Shown: positions 17,192-26,583 of the stretch, in pieces
Layout of the letters: each line of letters starts with the position of its first letter
Position numbering within the stretch: the stretch's first letter is position 1
Source of the DNA: an uncultured Bacteroidota bacterium
GTDB taxonomy: Bacteria > Bacteroidota > Bacteroidia > Flavobacteriales > BACL11
DNA length: 34,130 nt
Direction of reading: 5' to 3'
Assembly: GCA_902579065.1 (NCBI GenBank)
Contig: CACHFI010000009.1
Coordinates: forward strand, 1-34,130
The notes under the pieces: generated by a model
What the model saw: the letters and a program-made list of their open reading frames with translations, nothing else
Database searches by the model: none
Told to the model about the DNA's origin: nothing
Made by a program: the position numbers and the translations under genes

Positions 17192-17539
17192 ATGAAAAAA
17201 ATATTTTTTTTCTTGTTACTATTACCAAATATAATTTTTGCCAGTTTTCCTGTTGATGTATTTGAAATGGATACAATAAGAAAAAATGGTAAAATATATA
17301 TTAAGGTTTCATCTGATGAAAATGTAGTTGATAAAGTCATTACAAATGAATCCAATCAAATTAAAAAACAGAGGGAGGAGCTGAAAGTGAAAAATAAAAA
17401 AAGGAAAAGAACCAATTCTTTACTTGGCTTGTTTGGGAGCTTCTTTGTTGTTACTTTAATTTTAGCTGGTATTGCTATTATTATAATATTTAGATTAATT
17501 ATAAAAGCTTTTATTGACTGGGGTAATTCTAGTGTCTAG
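17192..17539 (+). CDS. Small exported protein with C-terminal membrane helix, second of a related pair
   Basis: A 115-residue protein with a signal sequence (MKKIFFFLLLLPNIIFASFP). A ~50-residue polar region with IKKQREELKVKNKKRKR leads into a long hydrophobic helix (~85-107, FFVVTLILAGIAIIIIFRLI) and a short tail. Together with the preceding gene it looks like a tandem duplication that has diverged strongly. Expected topology: N-terminal part in the periplasm, basic segment next to the membrane, one anchor. Function unknown. An intrinsic terminator 30 bp downstream ends this transcription unit. Confidence 0.62.
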   Translation: MKKIFFFLLLLPNIIFASFPVDVFEMDTIRKNGKIYIKVSSDENVVDKVITNESNQIKKQREELKVKNKKRKRTNSLLGLFGSFFVVTLILAGIAIIIIFRLIIKAFIDWGNSSV

Positions 17540-17569
17540 TTAATTTTTCTTAATTTTTATTTAATATTT

Positions 17570-17597
17570 AAACGCACTTGAATTGCGTTTTTATTTC
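17570..17597 (+). terminator. Intrinsic terminator after the small membrane protein pair
   Basis: AAACGCA (17570-17576), a 7-nt loop, TGCGTTT (17584-17590), then TTTATTTC-type T-rich sequence. The 7-bp stem is perfect. It separates the envelope operon from the adhesin gene and overlaps the latter's probable promoter. Confidence 0.72.
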
Positions 17598-17606
17598 ATA
17601 AATTTA
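17578..17606 (+). promoter_or_regulatory. Putative Bacteroidota promoter for the fasciclin adhesin
   Basis: TTG (17578-17580), 18 bp, then TAAATTTA (17599-17606), a one-mismatch TAnnTTTG. The predicted start lies about 15 nt upstream of the ATG at 17628. The -33 box falls in the loop of the preceding terminator. Confidence 0.5.
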
Positions 17607-17627
17607 CAAACCTAAAAAATCATAATT

Positions 17628-20600
17628 ATGAAGAATTTTATCTCTACTATATTTTTATCTTTTGCTGTATGTTTTAATGCTTTCTCACAAAATACAGTTT
17701 ATGATATTGTATCTAATTCCCCAGATCATACTACTTTAGAAGTAGCTATTGATACATGTGCGCTAAGTTCAACATTGTCTGGGCCTGGTCCATTTACATT
17801 ATTTGCGCCAACGGATGCTGCTTTTAATGCATTACCAGTTGGAACAGTACCTGCACTATTAAATGATATTCCAACTTTAACAAATATATTATTACATCAT
17901 GCAGTTGGAGATAGTGTTATGTCATCAATGTTATCTAATGGTCAAATAGTAACAACATTACTTGGAACAGATTTAACAGTTACAATTGATACAACAGGAG
18001 TATATATTGATGGGGCTATGGTAACTGTGGTCGATGTTATAGCTGACAATGGGGTAGTACACATAATTGATGCGGTATTATTACCACCATCACAAGATTG
18101 TAATGGTATCTATGGAGGTCCTGCACTAGTTGATAGTTGTGGAGTGTGTCAGTTAGCATATATCTATAATTTTGTTACTCATATACCTACTTTTATAAAT
18201 GATACAGCTGGAGTTGTATTAGGGCCTACAGAGATTTTAGTAATGCCAAATGATCCATCTAATCCGCTGTGGAATTCATCTTGTAGTGGTTGTACTGATC
18301 CAATAGCAAATAATTATGATTCATTGGCTTTAATAGATGATATGTCTTGCACATATACTGTTTATGGAATTGTTTCTGGTTCGTCAGATCACTCAACATT
18401 AAAAGCAGCTATTGATGCTTGTTCTTTAGATGGAACTTTATCAGCAACTGGGCCATTTACATTATTTGCGCCAACGGATGCTGCTTTTAATGCATTACCA
18501 GTTGGAACAGTACCTGCACTTTTAAATGATATTCCAACTTTAACAAATATATTATTACATCATGCAGTTGGAGATAGTGTTATGTCATCAATGTTATCTA
18601 ATGGTCAAATAGTAACAACATTACTTGGAACAGATTTAACAGTAACAATTGATACAACAGGAGTGTATATTGATGGGGCTATGGTAACTGTGGTCGATGT
18701 AATAGCTGACAATGGAGTTGTACATGTTATAGATGCTGTATTATTACCTAACCCTGGATGTACAGATACTAATGCTTTAAATTATGATTCTACTGCGATA
18801 TTTGATGATGGATCATGTATGTATCCAGATTGTAATGGAATAGCTTATGGAACTTCATTGTTAGATGATTGTGGAGTTTGTCAAGCAGGATTTATTTATG
18901 ATGATGTTGTAGGAAATATTGTTCAATATGTTACCGATACTTTTGGATTAACAATTACCCCACCCTTATATTTTTGTACGGCTGATAGTTCTTTAAATCC
19001 TCTATGGAACTCTTCATGTAGTGGATGTACTGATCCAATAGCACTGAATTTTGATTCAACAGCAACTGTTGATGATGGCTCATGTGTTTATGGTGCTGCT
19101 CCTTTATTTTTCTCTGAGCATTCTGATGGTGGAGGGTTTAATAGATATTTCGAAATATATAACCCAACTCAAGATACAGTTGTGTTAGATGATTATGCAT
19201 GGGCTAGAGTAGGAGGTAATCCAACAACTCCTGGAGTTTATGAAACCTGGAATGATTTTGCTCCTGGTGCAGTAATATTACCTCATGGTGTGTATATAGT
19301 GGCTCATGTTAATTCTAATGGTTTTATTCTAAATCAAGCAGATATGATTTCTCAGTTATTAAGTAATGGAGATGATGGTTTGGCACTTGTATTTGGTGAT
19401 GAACCAGTTGTTCCAACTCACCCAGATAGTGGTTTGTATAATATATTAGATTGGGTAGGAGATTGGAATGGTGATCCAGGAACTGGTTGGGATGTTGCTG
19501 GAGTTTCTGAAGGAACTGCTAATCATACTCTAGTTAGAAAATGTGGAATAATGCGTGGGGATACAAGCTGGAGTAATGCTGCTGGAACTGATCCGTTAAA
19601 TTCACAATGGATAGTATTTGGATATGAAAATTGGAATTATTTGGGTTCTCATTCAAATTCTACAGTATATACAAATTCATTTGATACTATTTGTAATGGC
19701 CTGTCAATAACAGTAAACGGAAACGTATACGACTCAAGCGGAGTTTATAACGATACATTGACTAGTATTTTTGGTTGTGATAGTATAGTTACCACCAATC
19801 TTCATGTTTTATCTCAATCTGCATCATTTCGAAATCTTGATTATACAATTTGTTATGGTGACACTGCCACTGTAGCTGGAAATAAATATTATCAAACTGG
19901 TGTTTATACAAATGTTTTAACAAATTCAGTTGGATGTGATAGTATTATAACGCTTGATTTGAGAGTTGTTTCACCAACAAATTTAGTGTATGATATTTGT
20001 CCTGGAGACAGTGTTTCTGTTGGTTCAAATGTTTATTTTTCAGCTGGAAATTATACTGATTCCTTAGTTGCATCAGGTGGTTGTGATAGTATAATAAACA
20101 CTGAAATAAATATATATTCTCAGTACAATTCTGTCTATGGAGGAATATTAAATAATACTGTAGGTGGAGGAGGTTATTATACTGGCGATCAACACCTTAT
20201 ACTTGATTGCTATGTACCTACGAATATTGTTTCTGCAACAGTTTACTCTGATGGAAATACCATCTATGAATTTGAACTAAGAGACAATAATGGTAATACA
20301 TTACAAGATACAATTTATGCTTTAGTTGATGGAGCAAATTTTGTTACTCTTAATTTTGAAATGCCAGTTGGAACTGATTTTGAATTAGGGGTTTCTCCAG
20401 CATCTAATTTTGGAGGATTATATAGAAATAATGCTGGAGTTAGTTTTCCATATGATTTTGCAAATCTAGCATCTATAACTCAATCAAGTGCACAGCAATT
20501 TGGTGATTATTATTACTTTTTCTATAACATTGAGATGCGTGCTTCAAACGCTCCTACTGAGTATGCCATATGTCAAGGTGAAAGTATTTCAGTTGGATCA

Positions 20601-21035
20601 AGTATTTATACAACATCAGGATTATACATTGATACTATGATGTCTTCTTCTGGATGTGATAGTTTAGTGTATACAAACTTAACAGTAAATCCTGTTATAA
20701 ATTATCAAAATAATCAAACAATTTGTCTAGGAGAGACCTATTCTATTGGTAATAATATTTATTCTGTAAGCGGAACTTACATAGATACTTTCCAAACTTC
20801 TTTTGGCTGTGATAGTTTAGTATCTACTATTTTATTTGTCAATCCTATTTCAGGTGGTTCAAGTACTAATAACACTACTATTTGTTATGGAGATTATTTT
20901 ATGGTAGGAAATAATATGTATACTAATTCAGGAACTTACTATGATACTCTTATTGGATCTAATGGTTGTGATAGTACAGTTACAACAAATTTAACTGTTC
21001 TTTCTGCTGCATATCCTGTAATTTTTTGGAGGTGA
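17628..21035 (+). CDS. Giant fasciclin-domain surface adhesin, N-terminal part (frame broken at about 21022-21027)
   Basis: The first 1135 residues of what should be a ~1481-residue T9SS surface protein. Signal peptide: MKNFISTIFLSFAVCFNAFSQ. Two fasciclin domains (~23-160 and ~243-375) are nearly identical in their cores. Each is followed by a Cys-rich module of DCNG, DDCGVCQ and SGCTDPIAxNxDSxAxxDDGSC elements, possibly calcium-binding. Next comes a lamin-tail-like domain (~490-680; RYFEIYNPTQDTVVLDDY). Then follow six Ig-like ~45-residue repeats with ICxGxSxxVGxxxY and a GCDSxVxTNLTV end. A ~135-residue module containing LILDCYVP lies between repeats 3 and 4. The frame ends at TGA 21033-21035 just inside a second copy of that module. 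Removing one T from the T6 run at 21022-21027 joins it to the next entry. Likely role: adhesion or matrix contact. Confidence 0.85.
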   Translation: MKNFISTIFLSFAVCFNAFSQNTVYDIVSNSPDHTTLEVAIDTCALSSTLSGPGPFTLFAPTDAAFNALPVGTVPALLNDIPTLTNILLHHAVGDSVMSSMLSNGQIVTTLLGTDLTVTIDTTGVYIDGAMVTVVDVIADNGVVHIIDAVLLPPSQDCNGIYGGPALVDSCGVCQLAYIYNFVTHIPTFINDTAGVVLGPTEILVMPNDPSNPLWNSSCSGCTDPIANNYDSLALIDDMSCTYTVYGIVSGSSDHSTLKAAIDACSLDGTLSATGPFTLFAPTDAAFNALPVGTVPALLNDIPTLTNILLHHAVGDSVMSSMLSNGQIVTTLLGTDLTVTIDTTGVYIDGAMVTVVDVIADNGVVHVIDAVLLPNPGCTDTNALNYDSTAIFDDGSCMYPDCNGIAYGTSLLDDCGVCQAGFIYDDVVGNIVQYVTDTFGLTITPPLYFCTADSSLNPLWNSSCSGCTDPIALNFDSTATVDDGSCVYGAAPLFFSEHSDGGGFNRYFEIYNPTQDTVVLDDYAWARVGGNPTTPGVYETWNDFAPGAVILPHGVYIVAHVNSNGFILNQADMISQLLSNGDDGLALVFGDEPVVPTHPDSGLYNILDWVGDWNGDPGTGWDVAGVSEGTANHTLVRKCGIMRGDTSWSNAAGTDPLNSQWIVFGYENWNYLGSHSNSTVYTNSFDTICNGLSITVNGNVYDSSGVYNDTLTSIFGCDSIVTTNLHVLSQSASFRNLDYTICYGDTATVAGNKYYQTGVYTNVLTNSVGCDSIITLDLRVVSPTNLVYDICPGDSVSVGSNVYFSAGNYTDSLVASGGCDSIINTEINIYSQYNSVYGGILNNTVGGGGYYTGDQHLILDCYVPTNIVSATVYSDGNTIYEFELRDNNGNTLQDTIYALVDGANFVTLNFEMPVGTDFELGVSPASNFGGLYRNNAGVSFPYDFANLASITQSSAQQFGDYYYFFYNIEMRASNAPTEYAICQGESISVGSSIYTTSGLYIDTMMSSSGCDSLVYTNLTVNPVINYQNNQTICLGETYSIGNNIYSVSGTYIDTFQTSFGCDSLVSTILFVNPISGGSSTNNTTICYGDYFMVGNNMYTNSGTYYDTLIGSNGCDSTVTTNLTVLSAAYPVIFWR
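17790..18052 (+). repeat. Fasciclin-core direct repeat, copy 1 (263 bp)
   Basis: Matches 18453-18715 at a constant offset of 663 bp, with four mismatches in 263 bp by eye. All four are third-base synonymous changes, so the two encoded segments are identical in protein sequence. Confidence 0.92.
18453..18715 (+). repeat. Fasciclin-core direct repeat, copy 2 (263 bp)
   Basis: Second copy of 17790-18052. Flanking sequence on both sides (residues before PFTLFAPTDAAF and after DNGVVH) diverges abruptly, so the near-identity is confined to the domain core. Confidence 0.92.
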
Positions 21036-22074
21036 ACCTGATAGTATAAATAATCCTGGAGGATATTTTAGTTTTGACAGAAGACTTGTATTAGACTGTT
21101 ATGTCCCTTCAAGAATTGTATCTGCTTTGATTTATGTTGAAGATCCTGGAGTATTAACATTTGAATTAAGAGATGATAATGGAACAATCATAGAAAGTTC
21201 AACTCAAAATGTTGTTGCGGGTTCTCAAAGAGTTACTTTAAACTTTGATTTACCTGTGGGAACGGATTATGAACTTGGATTAGATAACCCAAGTCAAATA
21301 GGAGTGTTTAGAAATAATGCTGGTGCTACGTATCCATATAATTTTGGAAATTTAGCTTCAATTACTGGATCTACAGCAAATAGTTCGGGTTATTACTATT
21401 TCTACTATGATATTGAAATGGCTGCAAATTTAACTCCTAACATTGTATCTATTTGTGATGGAAATTCAGTTACAGTTGGATCAAATACTTATACTACAAC
21501 AGGAATTTATTACGATACATTAAATGCTTCAAATTTCTGTGATAGTATTATTTATACTAACTTAACTGTAAATCAACCTTTTGTTCCATCAATTGCAACT
21601 AATCCGTTTGATGGAAAAATTTGTTTAGGAGATGCTGCTGTTATTACTGCATCAACAGGTTATCAGTCATACTCTTGGGATAATGGTATGACAGGACAAA
21701 TAATTACAGTTAGTCCAACGGCAGATCAGTTATATACACTAACTACAATTGATATTAATGGATGTGATGCGGTTGCAACTGTTATGATATACGTTGACTC
21801 TTGTAATACAAATATATCAGATGAAGGAACACACTTTTCTATTTATCCTAACCCTTCATCCTCATTAGTATATTTTGAATTCAATAACTCGAATAATAAC
21901 GTTGAAAGAATTAGTGTTATTAATGTTCTTGGAGAAGAAATATTTAGAGTTAATGACATCAGTGTTGCTGAAAATATTACATCTATTGATTTTTCAAATT
22001 ATCCAAAGGGAGTATATCTTGTTAAAATAGCTACAAAAAGCGGAGATATAAATAGAAAACTAATTATTGAATAA
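21028..22074 (+). CDS. Fasciclin-domain surface adhesin, C-terminal part with T9SS sorting domain (after frameshift)
   Basis: Continuation in the +1 frame of the preceding entry. From 21028 it reads GGEPDSINNPGGYFSF, then LVLDCYVPSRIVSALIY, the second copy of the ~135-residue module found upstream. Next come a seventh GNSVTVGSNTYTTTG repeat with CDSIIYTNLTV, and a PKD-like domain (SYSWDNGMTGQIITVSPTA). The end is a canonical type A T9SS sorting domain (FSIYPNPSSSLVYFEF, YPKGVYLVKI, RKLIIE). The first start codon in this frame is a TTG at 21127, inside a conserved module, so an independent gene is unlikely. Without this part the protein could not be exported by T9SS. Sequencing error, phase variation and true decay are all possible. 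Confidence 0.82.
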   Translation, partial: GGEPDSINNPGGYFSFDRRLVLDCYVPSRIVSALIYVEDPGVLTFELRDDNGTIIESSTQNVVAGSQRVTLNFDLPVGTDYELGLDNPSQIGVFRNNAGATYPYNFGNLASITGSTANSSGYYYFYYDIEMAANLTPNIVSICDGNSVTVGSNTYTTTGIYYDTLNASNFCDSIIYTNLTVNQPFVPSIATNPFDGKICLGDAAVITASTGYQSYSWDNGMTGQIITVSPTADQLYTLTTIDINGCDAVATVMIYVDSCNTNISDEGTHFSIYPNPSSSLVYFEFNNSNNNVERISVINVLGEEIFRVNDISVAENITSIDFSNYPKGVYLVKIATKSGDINRKLIIE

Positions 22075-22078
22075 AATT

Positions 22079-22131
22079 ATTAGGATCTTAACTTAAAGAA
22101 GTGATTTTTTCTGTTAGGATCCTAATTTTTT
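22079..22131 (+). terminator. Possible terminator overlapping the end of valS
   Basis: ATTAGGATC (22079-22087) pairs perfectly with GATCCTAAT (22118-22126), with a 30-nt loop. A T6 run (22126-22131) follows. It lies 5 bp past the adhesin stop and inside the last codons of the convergent valS gene. The large loop lowers confidence. On the other strand the sequence after the stem is also T-rich, so it could work both ways. Confidence 0.35.
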
Positions 22132-24697
22132 CCTTAGCATCTTTAAGTTTATTTTGTTCATTTTCCACAAGATTCTTGGGAGCGTTTTCCACAAATTTCT
22201 TATTGGATAGTTTAGATTCTACTATTTTTAAAAATCCTTTAGTGTAATCTAAATCTTTATTAAGTTTTGCTAATTCTGTTTCCTTATCAAAACTATCTGT
22301 AAGAGGAACGAAGTACTCATTAGATTTTACCATGAAAGAAAAAGCTTGTTCAATTTTTTTCTCTCCGTAGTTTAGGGTTGATAAATTTCCAAGTTTTAAG
22401 ATAATAGAATCATGATTATTTTTAGGTTTTTCGTGTTCAATGATATGTAGTTCTATAGCTTCTTTTTTAGCAATATTTTTTTCTTTTCTAATATTTCTAA
22501 TTCTACTTACAACTTCCATAGTTCTTTCAAAATCACTAATTAATTCCTTATTGAAAGTGTTTGATTCTGGCCAACTCGCTACAATAATATCATTTTCCCT
22601 ATTATCTATTAAATGCCAAATTTCTTCTGTTAGAAAAGGCATGAACGGATGTAATAATTTTAAAATATCTTCAAGAAAGATTATAGTTTGATTATATGTT
22701 TTCTTATCTATGGGTTTTTGATAATCAGGTTTAATTATTTCTAGATATATAGAGCAAAAATCATCCCATATTAGCCTATAGGTTGACATGAGAGCTTCAG
22801 AAATTCTATATTTTGAAAATGATTGATTGATCTCACTTACTGTAAGATTTAATTTGTTTTCAAACCATATGATAGCATCAGATGATGCTTGTTCTTGAGA
22901 TATTTCTTCAACGTTCCATCCTTTTATTAATCTAAAGGCATTCCATATTTTATTTGAGAAATTACGTCCTTGTTCACAAAGAGTTTCATCAAAAGGTAAA
23001 TCATTTCCTGCAGGGGAGCATAATAACATTCCAACTCTAACTCCATCAGCACCGTATTTTTCAATTAGTTGTAAAGGATCTGGAGAGTTGCCAAGAGATT
23101 TACTCATTTTTCTACCAATTTTATCTCTTACGATTCCTGTTAGATAGACATTTTTGAAAGGAAGTTCTTTTTCATATTCATAACCAGACATAATCATTCT
23201 TGCAACCCAAAAAAATAAAATTTCAGGAGCTGTTACAAGATCGTTTGTCGGATAGTAATATTTTATTTCTTTATTTTTTGGATTATTAATTCCATCAAAT
23301 ACAGAAATTGGCCATAGCCATGATGAAAACCAAGTGTCTAAAACATCTTCATCTTGTCTTAAATCTTCTAAACTAACATCTGATTTAATTTTCTTTGCTA
23401 ATAATAGAGCCTCTTCTTTAGTTTTTGCAATAACAAATTTATTTCCATCATAATAAAATGCAGGTATTCTTTGTCCCCACCACAATTGACGTGATAAGCA
23501 CCAGTCTTTAATATTTTCCATCCAATGGCGATAGGTGTTTTTAAATTTTGGAGGATGAAATTTAATATCGTCATTCATTACATGCTTTAGTGCAGGCTTT
23601 GAAAGCTCTTCCATTTTTAAAAACCATTGCATTGAGAGTTTTGGTTCAATCACAGCATCAGTTCTCTCAGAAAAACCTACCTTATTTTTATATTCTTCAA
23701 CCTTTACTAGATGATTCTCTTTTTTTAAATCTTGAGCAATAATTTTTCTTACTTCAAATCGATCTTTTCCAACATATAAAATTGCATGTTCAGATAATGT
23801 ACCATCATCATTTAAAATATCAATTGTTTCTAAATTATGTTTATCACCAATTTCGTAATCATTTATATCATGAGCCGGAGTTATCTTCAAAGCTCCAGTA
23901 CCAAATTCCATATCTACATATTCGTCAAATATTATTGGAATACTTCTATTTATCAAAGGAACAATGGCTCTTTTACCCTTTAGATGAGTAAATCTTTTAT
24001 CATTAGGATTAATACATATTGCACTATCACCCAAAATTGTTTCCGGTCTAGTTGTTGCAATAGTGATTTTTTCGTTACTGTTTTCTATATCATATGAAAT
24101 GTGATATAATTTTGAATCAACTTCCTTATGTATTACTTCTTCATCAGATAAAGCTGTTTGAGCAGATGGATCCCAATTTACCATTCTGACACCTCTGTAA
24201 ATCAACCCTTTATTGTACAGGTCAATAAATACATCAATAACAGATTCATTCATGTCATCATCCATCGTAAATTTGGTTCTATTCCAATCACATGATGCAC
24301 CTAATTTTTTTAATTGTTCTAGAATTATACCTCCGTGTTTTTCTTTCCATTGCCAGGCATGTGAAAGAAATTCTTCTCTAGTTATGTCTTTTTTCTCTAT
24401 TCCTTCATTAGATAATTTTTGTACAACTTTTGCTTCTGTTGCAATTGATGCATGATCAGTTCCAGGAACCCAACAAGCATTAAAACCTTGCATTCTAGCT
24501 TTTCTTATTAAAACATCTTGAAGAGTATTATTAAGCATATGACCCATATGTAAGACACCAGTAACATTTGGAGGTGGAATTACAATAGTAAATGCATCTC
24601 TATCATCTGGTTTTGAAAAGAAATATTCTTTTTTTAGCCAGTGATCATACCATTTATCTTCAACTTGATTTGGTTGATATGTTTTTGGAATAGACAT
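22088..24697 (-). CDS. valS: Valyl-tRNA synthetase
   Basis: Class I aminoacyl-tRNA synthetase charging tRNA-Val, 869 residues, the usual bacterial size. The HIGH-type motif is [13 protein letters not shown] (41-53) and the KMSKS motif is [14 protein letters not shown] with KMSKS at 530-534. The CP1 editing domain lies between them, with [11 protein letters not shown] and the DINDYEIG region. [16 protein letters not shown] and [13 protein letters not shown] are classic ValS segments. The C-terminal ~65 residues form the Lys/Glu-rich coiled-coil arm that grips tRNA. It is transcribed alone and convergent with the adhesin gene. It shares a 128-bp divergent promoter region with the DUF1573 gene. 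No T-box or other leader structure was recognised. Confidence 0.97.
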   Translation of the reverse strand: MSIPKTYQPNQVEDKWYDHWLKKEYFFSKPDDRDAFTIVIPPPNVTGVLHMGHMLNNTLQDVLIRKARMQGFNACWVPGTDHASIATEAKVVQKLSNEGIEKKDITREEFLSHAWQWKEKHGGIILEQLKKLGASCDWNRTKFTMDDDMNESVIDVFIDLYNKGLIYRGVRMVNWDPSAQTALSDEEVIHKEVDSKLYHISYDIENSNEKITIATTRPETILGDSAICINPNDKRFTHLKGKRAIVPLINRSIPIIFDEYVDMEFGTGALKITPAHDINDYEIGDKHNLETIDILNDDGTLSEHAILYVGKDRFEVRKIIAQDLKKENHLVKVEEYKNKVGFSERTDAVIEPKLSMQWFLKMEELSKPALKHVMNDDIKFHPPKFKNTYRHWMENIKDWCLSRQLWWGQRIPAFYYDGNKFVIAKTKEEALLLAKKIKSDVSLEDLRQDEDVLDTWFSSWLWPISVFDGINNPKNKEIKYYYPTNDLVTAPEILFFWVARMIMSGYEYEKELPFKNVYLTGIVRDKIGRKMSKSLGNSPDPLQLIEKYGADGVRVGMLLCSPAGNDLPFDETLCEQGRNFSNKIWNAFRLIKGWNVEEISQEQASSDAIIWFENKLNLTVSEINQSFSKYRISEALMSTYRLIWDDFCSIYLEIIKPDYQKPIDKKTYNQTIIFLEDILKLLHPFMPFLTEEIWHLIDNRENDIIVASWPESNTFNKELISDFERTMEVVSRIRNIRKEKNIAKKEAIELHIIEHEKPKNNHDSIILKLGNLSTLNYGEKKIEQAFSFMVKSNEYFVPLTDSFDKETELAKLNKDLDYTKGFLKIVESKLSNKKFVENAPKNLVENEQNKLKDAKEKIRILTEKITSLS

Positions 24698-24755
24698 GCT
24701 TGTTTTTCTATAGTAAATGGCGAAATTACTAAATTTATTGTTCTAAAAAATTAAT

Positions 24756-24785
24756 TTGTGTAAAGGAAATAATTTAGTAAATTTG
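24756..24785 (+). promoter_or_regulatory. Consensus Bacteroidota promoter for the DUF1573 gene
   Basis: TTG (24756-24758), exactly 19 bp, then TAAATTTG (24778-24785): a full match to the TTG-N19-TAnnTTTG consensus. Predicted transcription starts near 24792, about 33 nt before the ATG. It is the best promoter in the window and supports the phylum assignment. Confidence 0.8.
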
Positions 24786-24825
24786 ACGTTCACTTTTCAA
24801 GAATAAATAAAAAATTAAATAGGCA

Positions 24826-25314
24826 ATGAAAAAAATATTTTTAACTCTTTTTTTATGTTCAAGTTTCCTTATTTCTAGTGCTCAGAGTGCTGCTCCAGCC
24901 GGATCCGCTCAATCACAAGAGAAATCTGTTAATGCTGGAATAGAATTTGAATCAAAAGTTGTAGACTATGGTGTTATAGAGCACAATTCCAATGGTGATA
25001 GAGAATTTAAATTTAAAAGTACTGGAACTGATCCTTTAATAATTAAAAGTGCAAAAGGAAGTTGTGGGTGTACTGTTCCAACTTGGAGAAAAGCTGATGG
25101 TTCTGCAACTTGGCAACCTGGAGAGGATGGAACAATTGGAGTAAAATATGCTACAAATAGAGTTGGAAAATTTACAAAAACAATTACTTTATCAACTAAT
25201 GCTGATAAAAGACCTGTTATTCTTACAATTAAAGGTGAAGTAAAGGCTCCACCAAAGGATGAAGGTGCAATGCCAGTAAAGAAAAATACTGGTTCACCAT
25301 TAGAAAGAAACTAA
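24826..25314 (+). CDS. DUF1573 domain secreted protein
   Basis: A 162-residue exported protein with signal peptide MKKIFLTLFLCSSFLISSAQ. It has one DUF1573 Ig-like domain: FESKVVDYGVIEHNSNGDREF, then PLIIKSAKGSCGCTVPTW, GTIGVKYATNRVGKFTKTI, and a final ILTIKGEVKAP. The GSCGCTVP cysteines are the family hallmark. A flexible Ala/Ser/Gln linker follows the signal peptide. Its role in Bacteroidota is unknown; it is an abundant small envelope protein family. A strong consensus promoter and a strong terminator flank it, so it is a monocistronic, probably well-expressed gene. Confidence 0.9.
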   Translation: MKKIFLTLFLCSSFLISSAQSAAPAGSAQSQEKSVNAGIEFESKVVDYGVIEHNSNGDREFKFKSTGTDPLIIKSAKGSCGCTVPTWRKADGSATWQPGEDGTIGVKYATNRVGKFTKTITLSTNADKRPVILTIKGEVKAPPKDEGAMPVKKNTGSPLERN

Positions 25315-25337
25315 AACAGAACAAATAATATTTATTT

Positions 25338-25368
25338 ACACCTCATTATGTGAGGTGTTTTTTTTTTA
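25338..25368 (+). terminator. Strong intrinsic terminator after the DUF1573 gene
   Basis: ACACCTCA (25338-25345), loop TTATG, TGAGGTGT (25351-25358), followed by a T-run to 25368. The 8-bp stem is perfect. It ends only 6 bp before the aminotransferase ATG at 25375. Confidence 0.9.
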
Positions 25369-25374
25369 GAAACT

Positions 25375-26571
25375 ATGCCCAAAATATCAAATAAAGGATT
25401 AATAATGCCAGAGTCGCCAATTAGAAAATTGGTTCCATATGCTGAAAAAGCTAAAAAAGAAGGTAAAAAAGTATATCATTTAAATATTGGGCAACCGGAT
25501 ATTGAAACTCCACAGGTTGCTCTAGATGCAGTAAAGAATTTTTCTAGTCAGGTTGTTGAATACAGTCATTCAGCAGGTTTTGAAAGTTATAGGAAAGGTT
25601 TAGCATCATACTATCAATCTTTGGGTATGGATGTGAATTTTGATGAGTTAATGGTTACTACAGGAGGATCTGAGGCATTACTTTTTGCATTAAATAGCTG
25701 TTTGGATTCTGGAGATGAAGTTATTATTCCAGAACCATTTTATGCAAATTATAATGGTTTTTCTACATCTGCTGGAATTACTGTAAAGCCAATTTCAACA
25801 TCAATAAATAATGGATTTGCACTTCCCCCTATAGATGAATTCGAAAAGTTAATTACAAGTAAAACTAAAGCAATTTTAATTTGTAATCCTGGAAATCCAA
25901 CTGGTTATTTATATTCAAAAGATGAGCTAGAAACTCTTCGTGATATTGTTAAAAAATATGACTTGTTTTTATTTGCTGATGAAGTATATAGAGAGTTTTG
26001 TTATGATGGAAATAAGCATCTTTCTATTTTAAATCTTGATGGATTAGAAGATAATGCTGTTGTAATAGATTCTACATCTAAGAGATACAGTATGTGTGGA
26101 ATTAGGGTAGGCTGTATTGTTTCTAAAAATAAAGAAGTTATCTCCACAGCATTGAAATTTGCACAGGCAAGACTTTCTCCTCCAACATTTGGTCAGGTAG
26201 CTGGAGAGGCAGCTCTTTTAACTCCAAAATCATATTTTGATGATGTAATAAATGAATACGTTTCAAGAAGAGATCTATTAGTTGATGGTTTAAATAAAAT
26301 TGAAGGAGTTATTTGTCCAAAACCAAAAGGTGCATTTTATGCAATTGCAGAACTACCTGTTGATAATGCTGAAAAATTTGCACAATGGCTATTAGAAGAA
26401 TTTGACTTTAACAATGAGACATTAATGGTGGCACCAGCTGCAGGATTTTATTCCACAAAAGGGGAGGGTTATAATCAGGTAAGAATTGCATATGTATTAA
26501 ATCAGGAATCTCTTCAAAATGCAATAAATTGTTTAGAGGAAGCCTTAAAATTATATCCTGGAAGGATTTAA
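25375..26571 (+). CDS. Pyridoxal-phosphate class I/II aminotransferase (aspartate aminotransferase-like)
   Basis: A 398-residue fold-type I PLP enzyme. VYHLNIGQPDIETP near the start and YSHSAGFESYRKGLASYY mark the substrate region. GGSEALLFAL binds the cofactor phosphate. CNPGNPTG holds the conserved Asn, and FADEVYREF the Asp that contacts the PLP nitrogen. Lys236 in STSKRYSMCGIRVG is the Schiff-base lysine. This resembles bacterial aspartate or related aminotransferases; the exact amino donor is not certain. The start at 25375 is kept because homologues begin MPKIS-KG-MPESPIRKL. It sits directly behind a strong terminator with no room for a normal promoter in between. The convergent NamZ gene ends 12 bp downstream. 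Confidence 0.9.
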   Translation: MPKISNKGLIMPESPIRKLVPYAEKAKKEGKKVYHLNIGQPDIETPQVALDAVKNFSSQVVEYSHSAGFESYRKGLASYYQSLGMDVNFDELMVTTGGSEALLFALNSCLDSGDEVIIPEPFYANYNGFSTSAGITVKPISTSINNGFALPPIDEFEKLITSKTKAILICNPGNPTGYLYSKDELETLRDIVKKYDLFLFADEVYREFCYDGNKHLSILNLDGLEDNAVVIDSTSKRYSMCGIRVGCIVSKNKEVISTALKFAQARLSPPTFGQVAGEAALLTPKSYFDDVINEYVSRRDLLVDGLNKIEGVICPKPKGAFYAIAELPVDNAEKFAQWLLEEFDFNNETLMVAPAAGFYSTKGEGYNQVRIAYVLNQESLQNAINCLEEALKLYPGRI

Positions 26572-26583
26572 TATAGTAAATAT

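Noticed and set aside
21127-22074. Independent gene starting at TTG 21127
   Set aside because: The start would fall inside a conserved module whose earlier residues (GGEPDS to IVSALIY) are readable back to 21028 and match the upstream module copy, so it is the tail of the adhesin.
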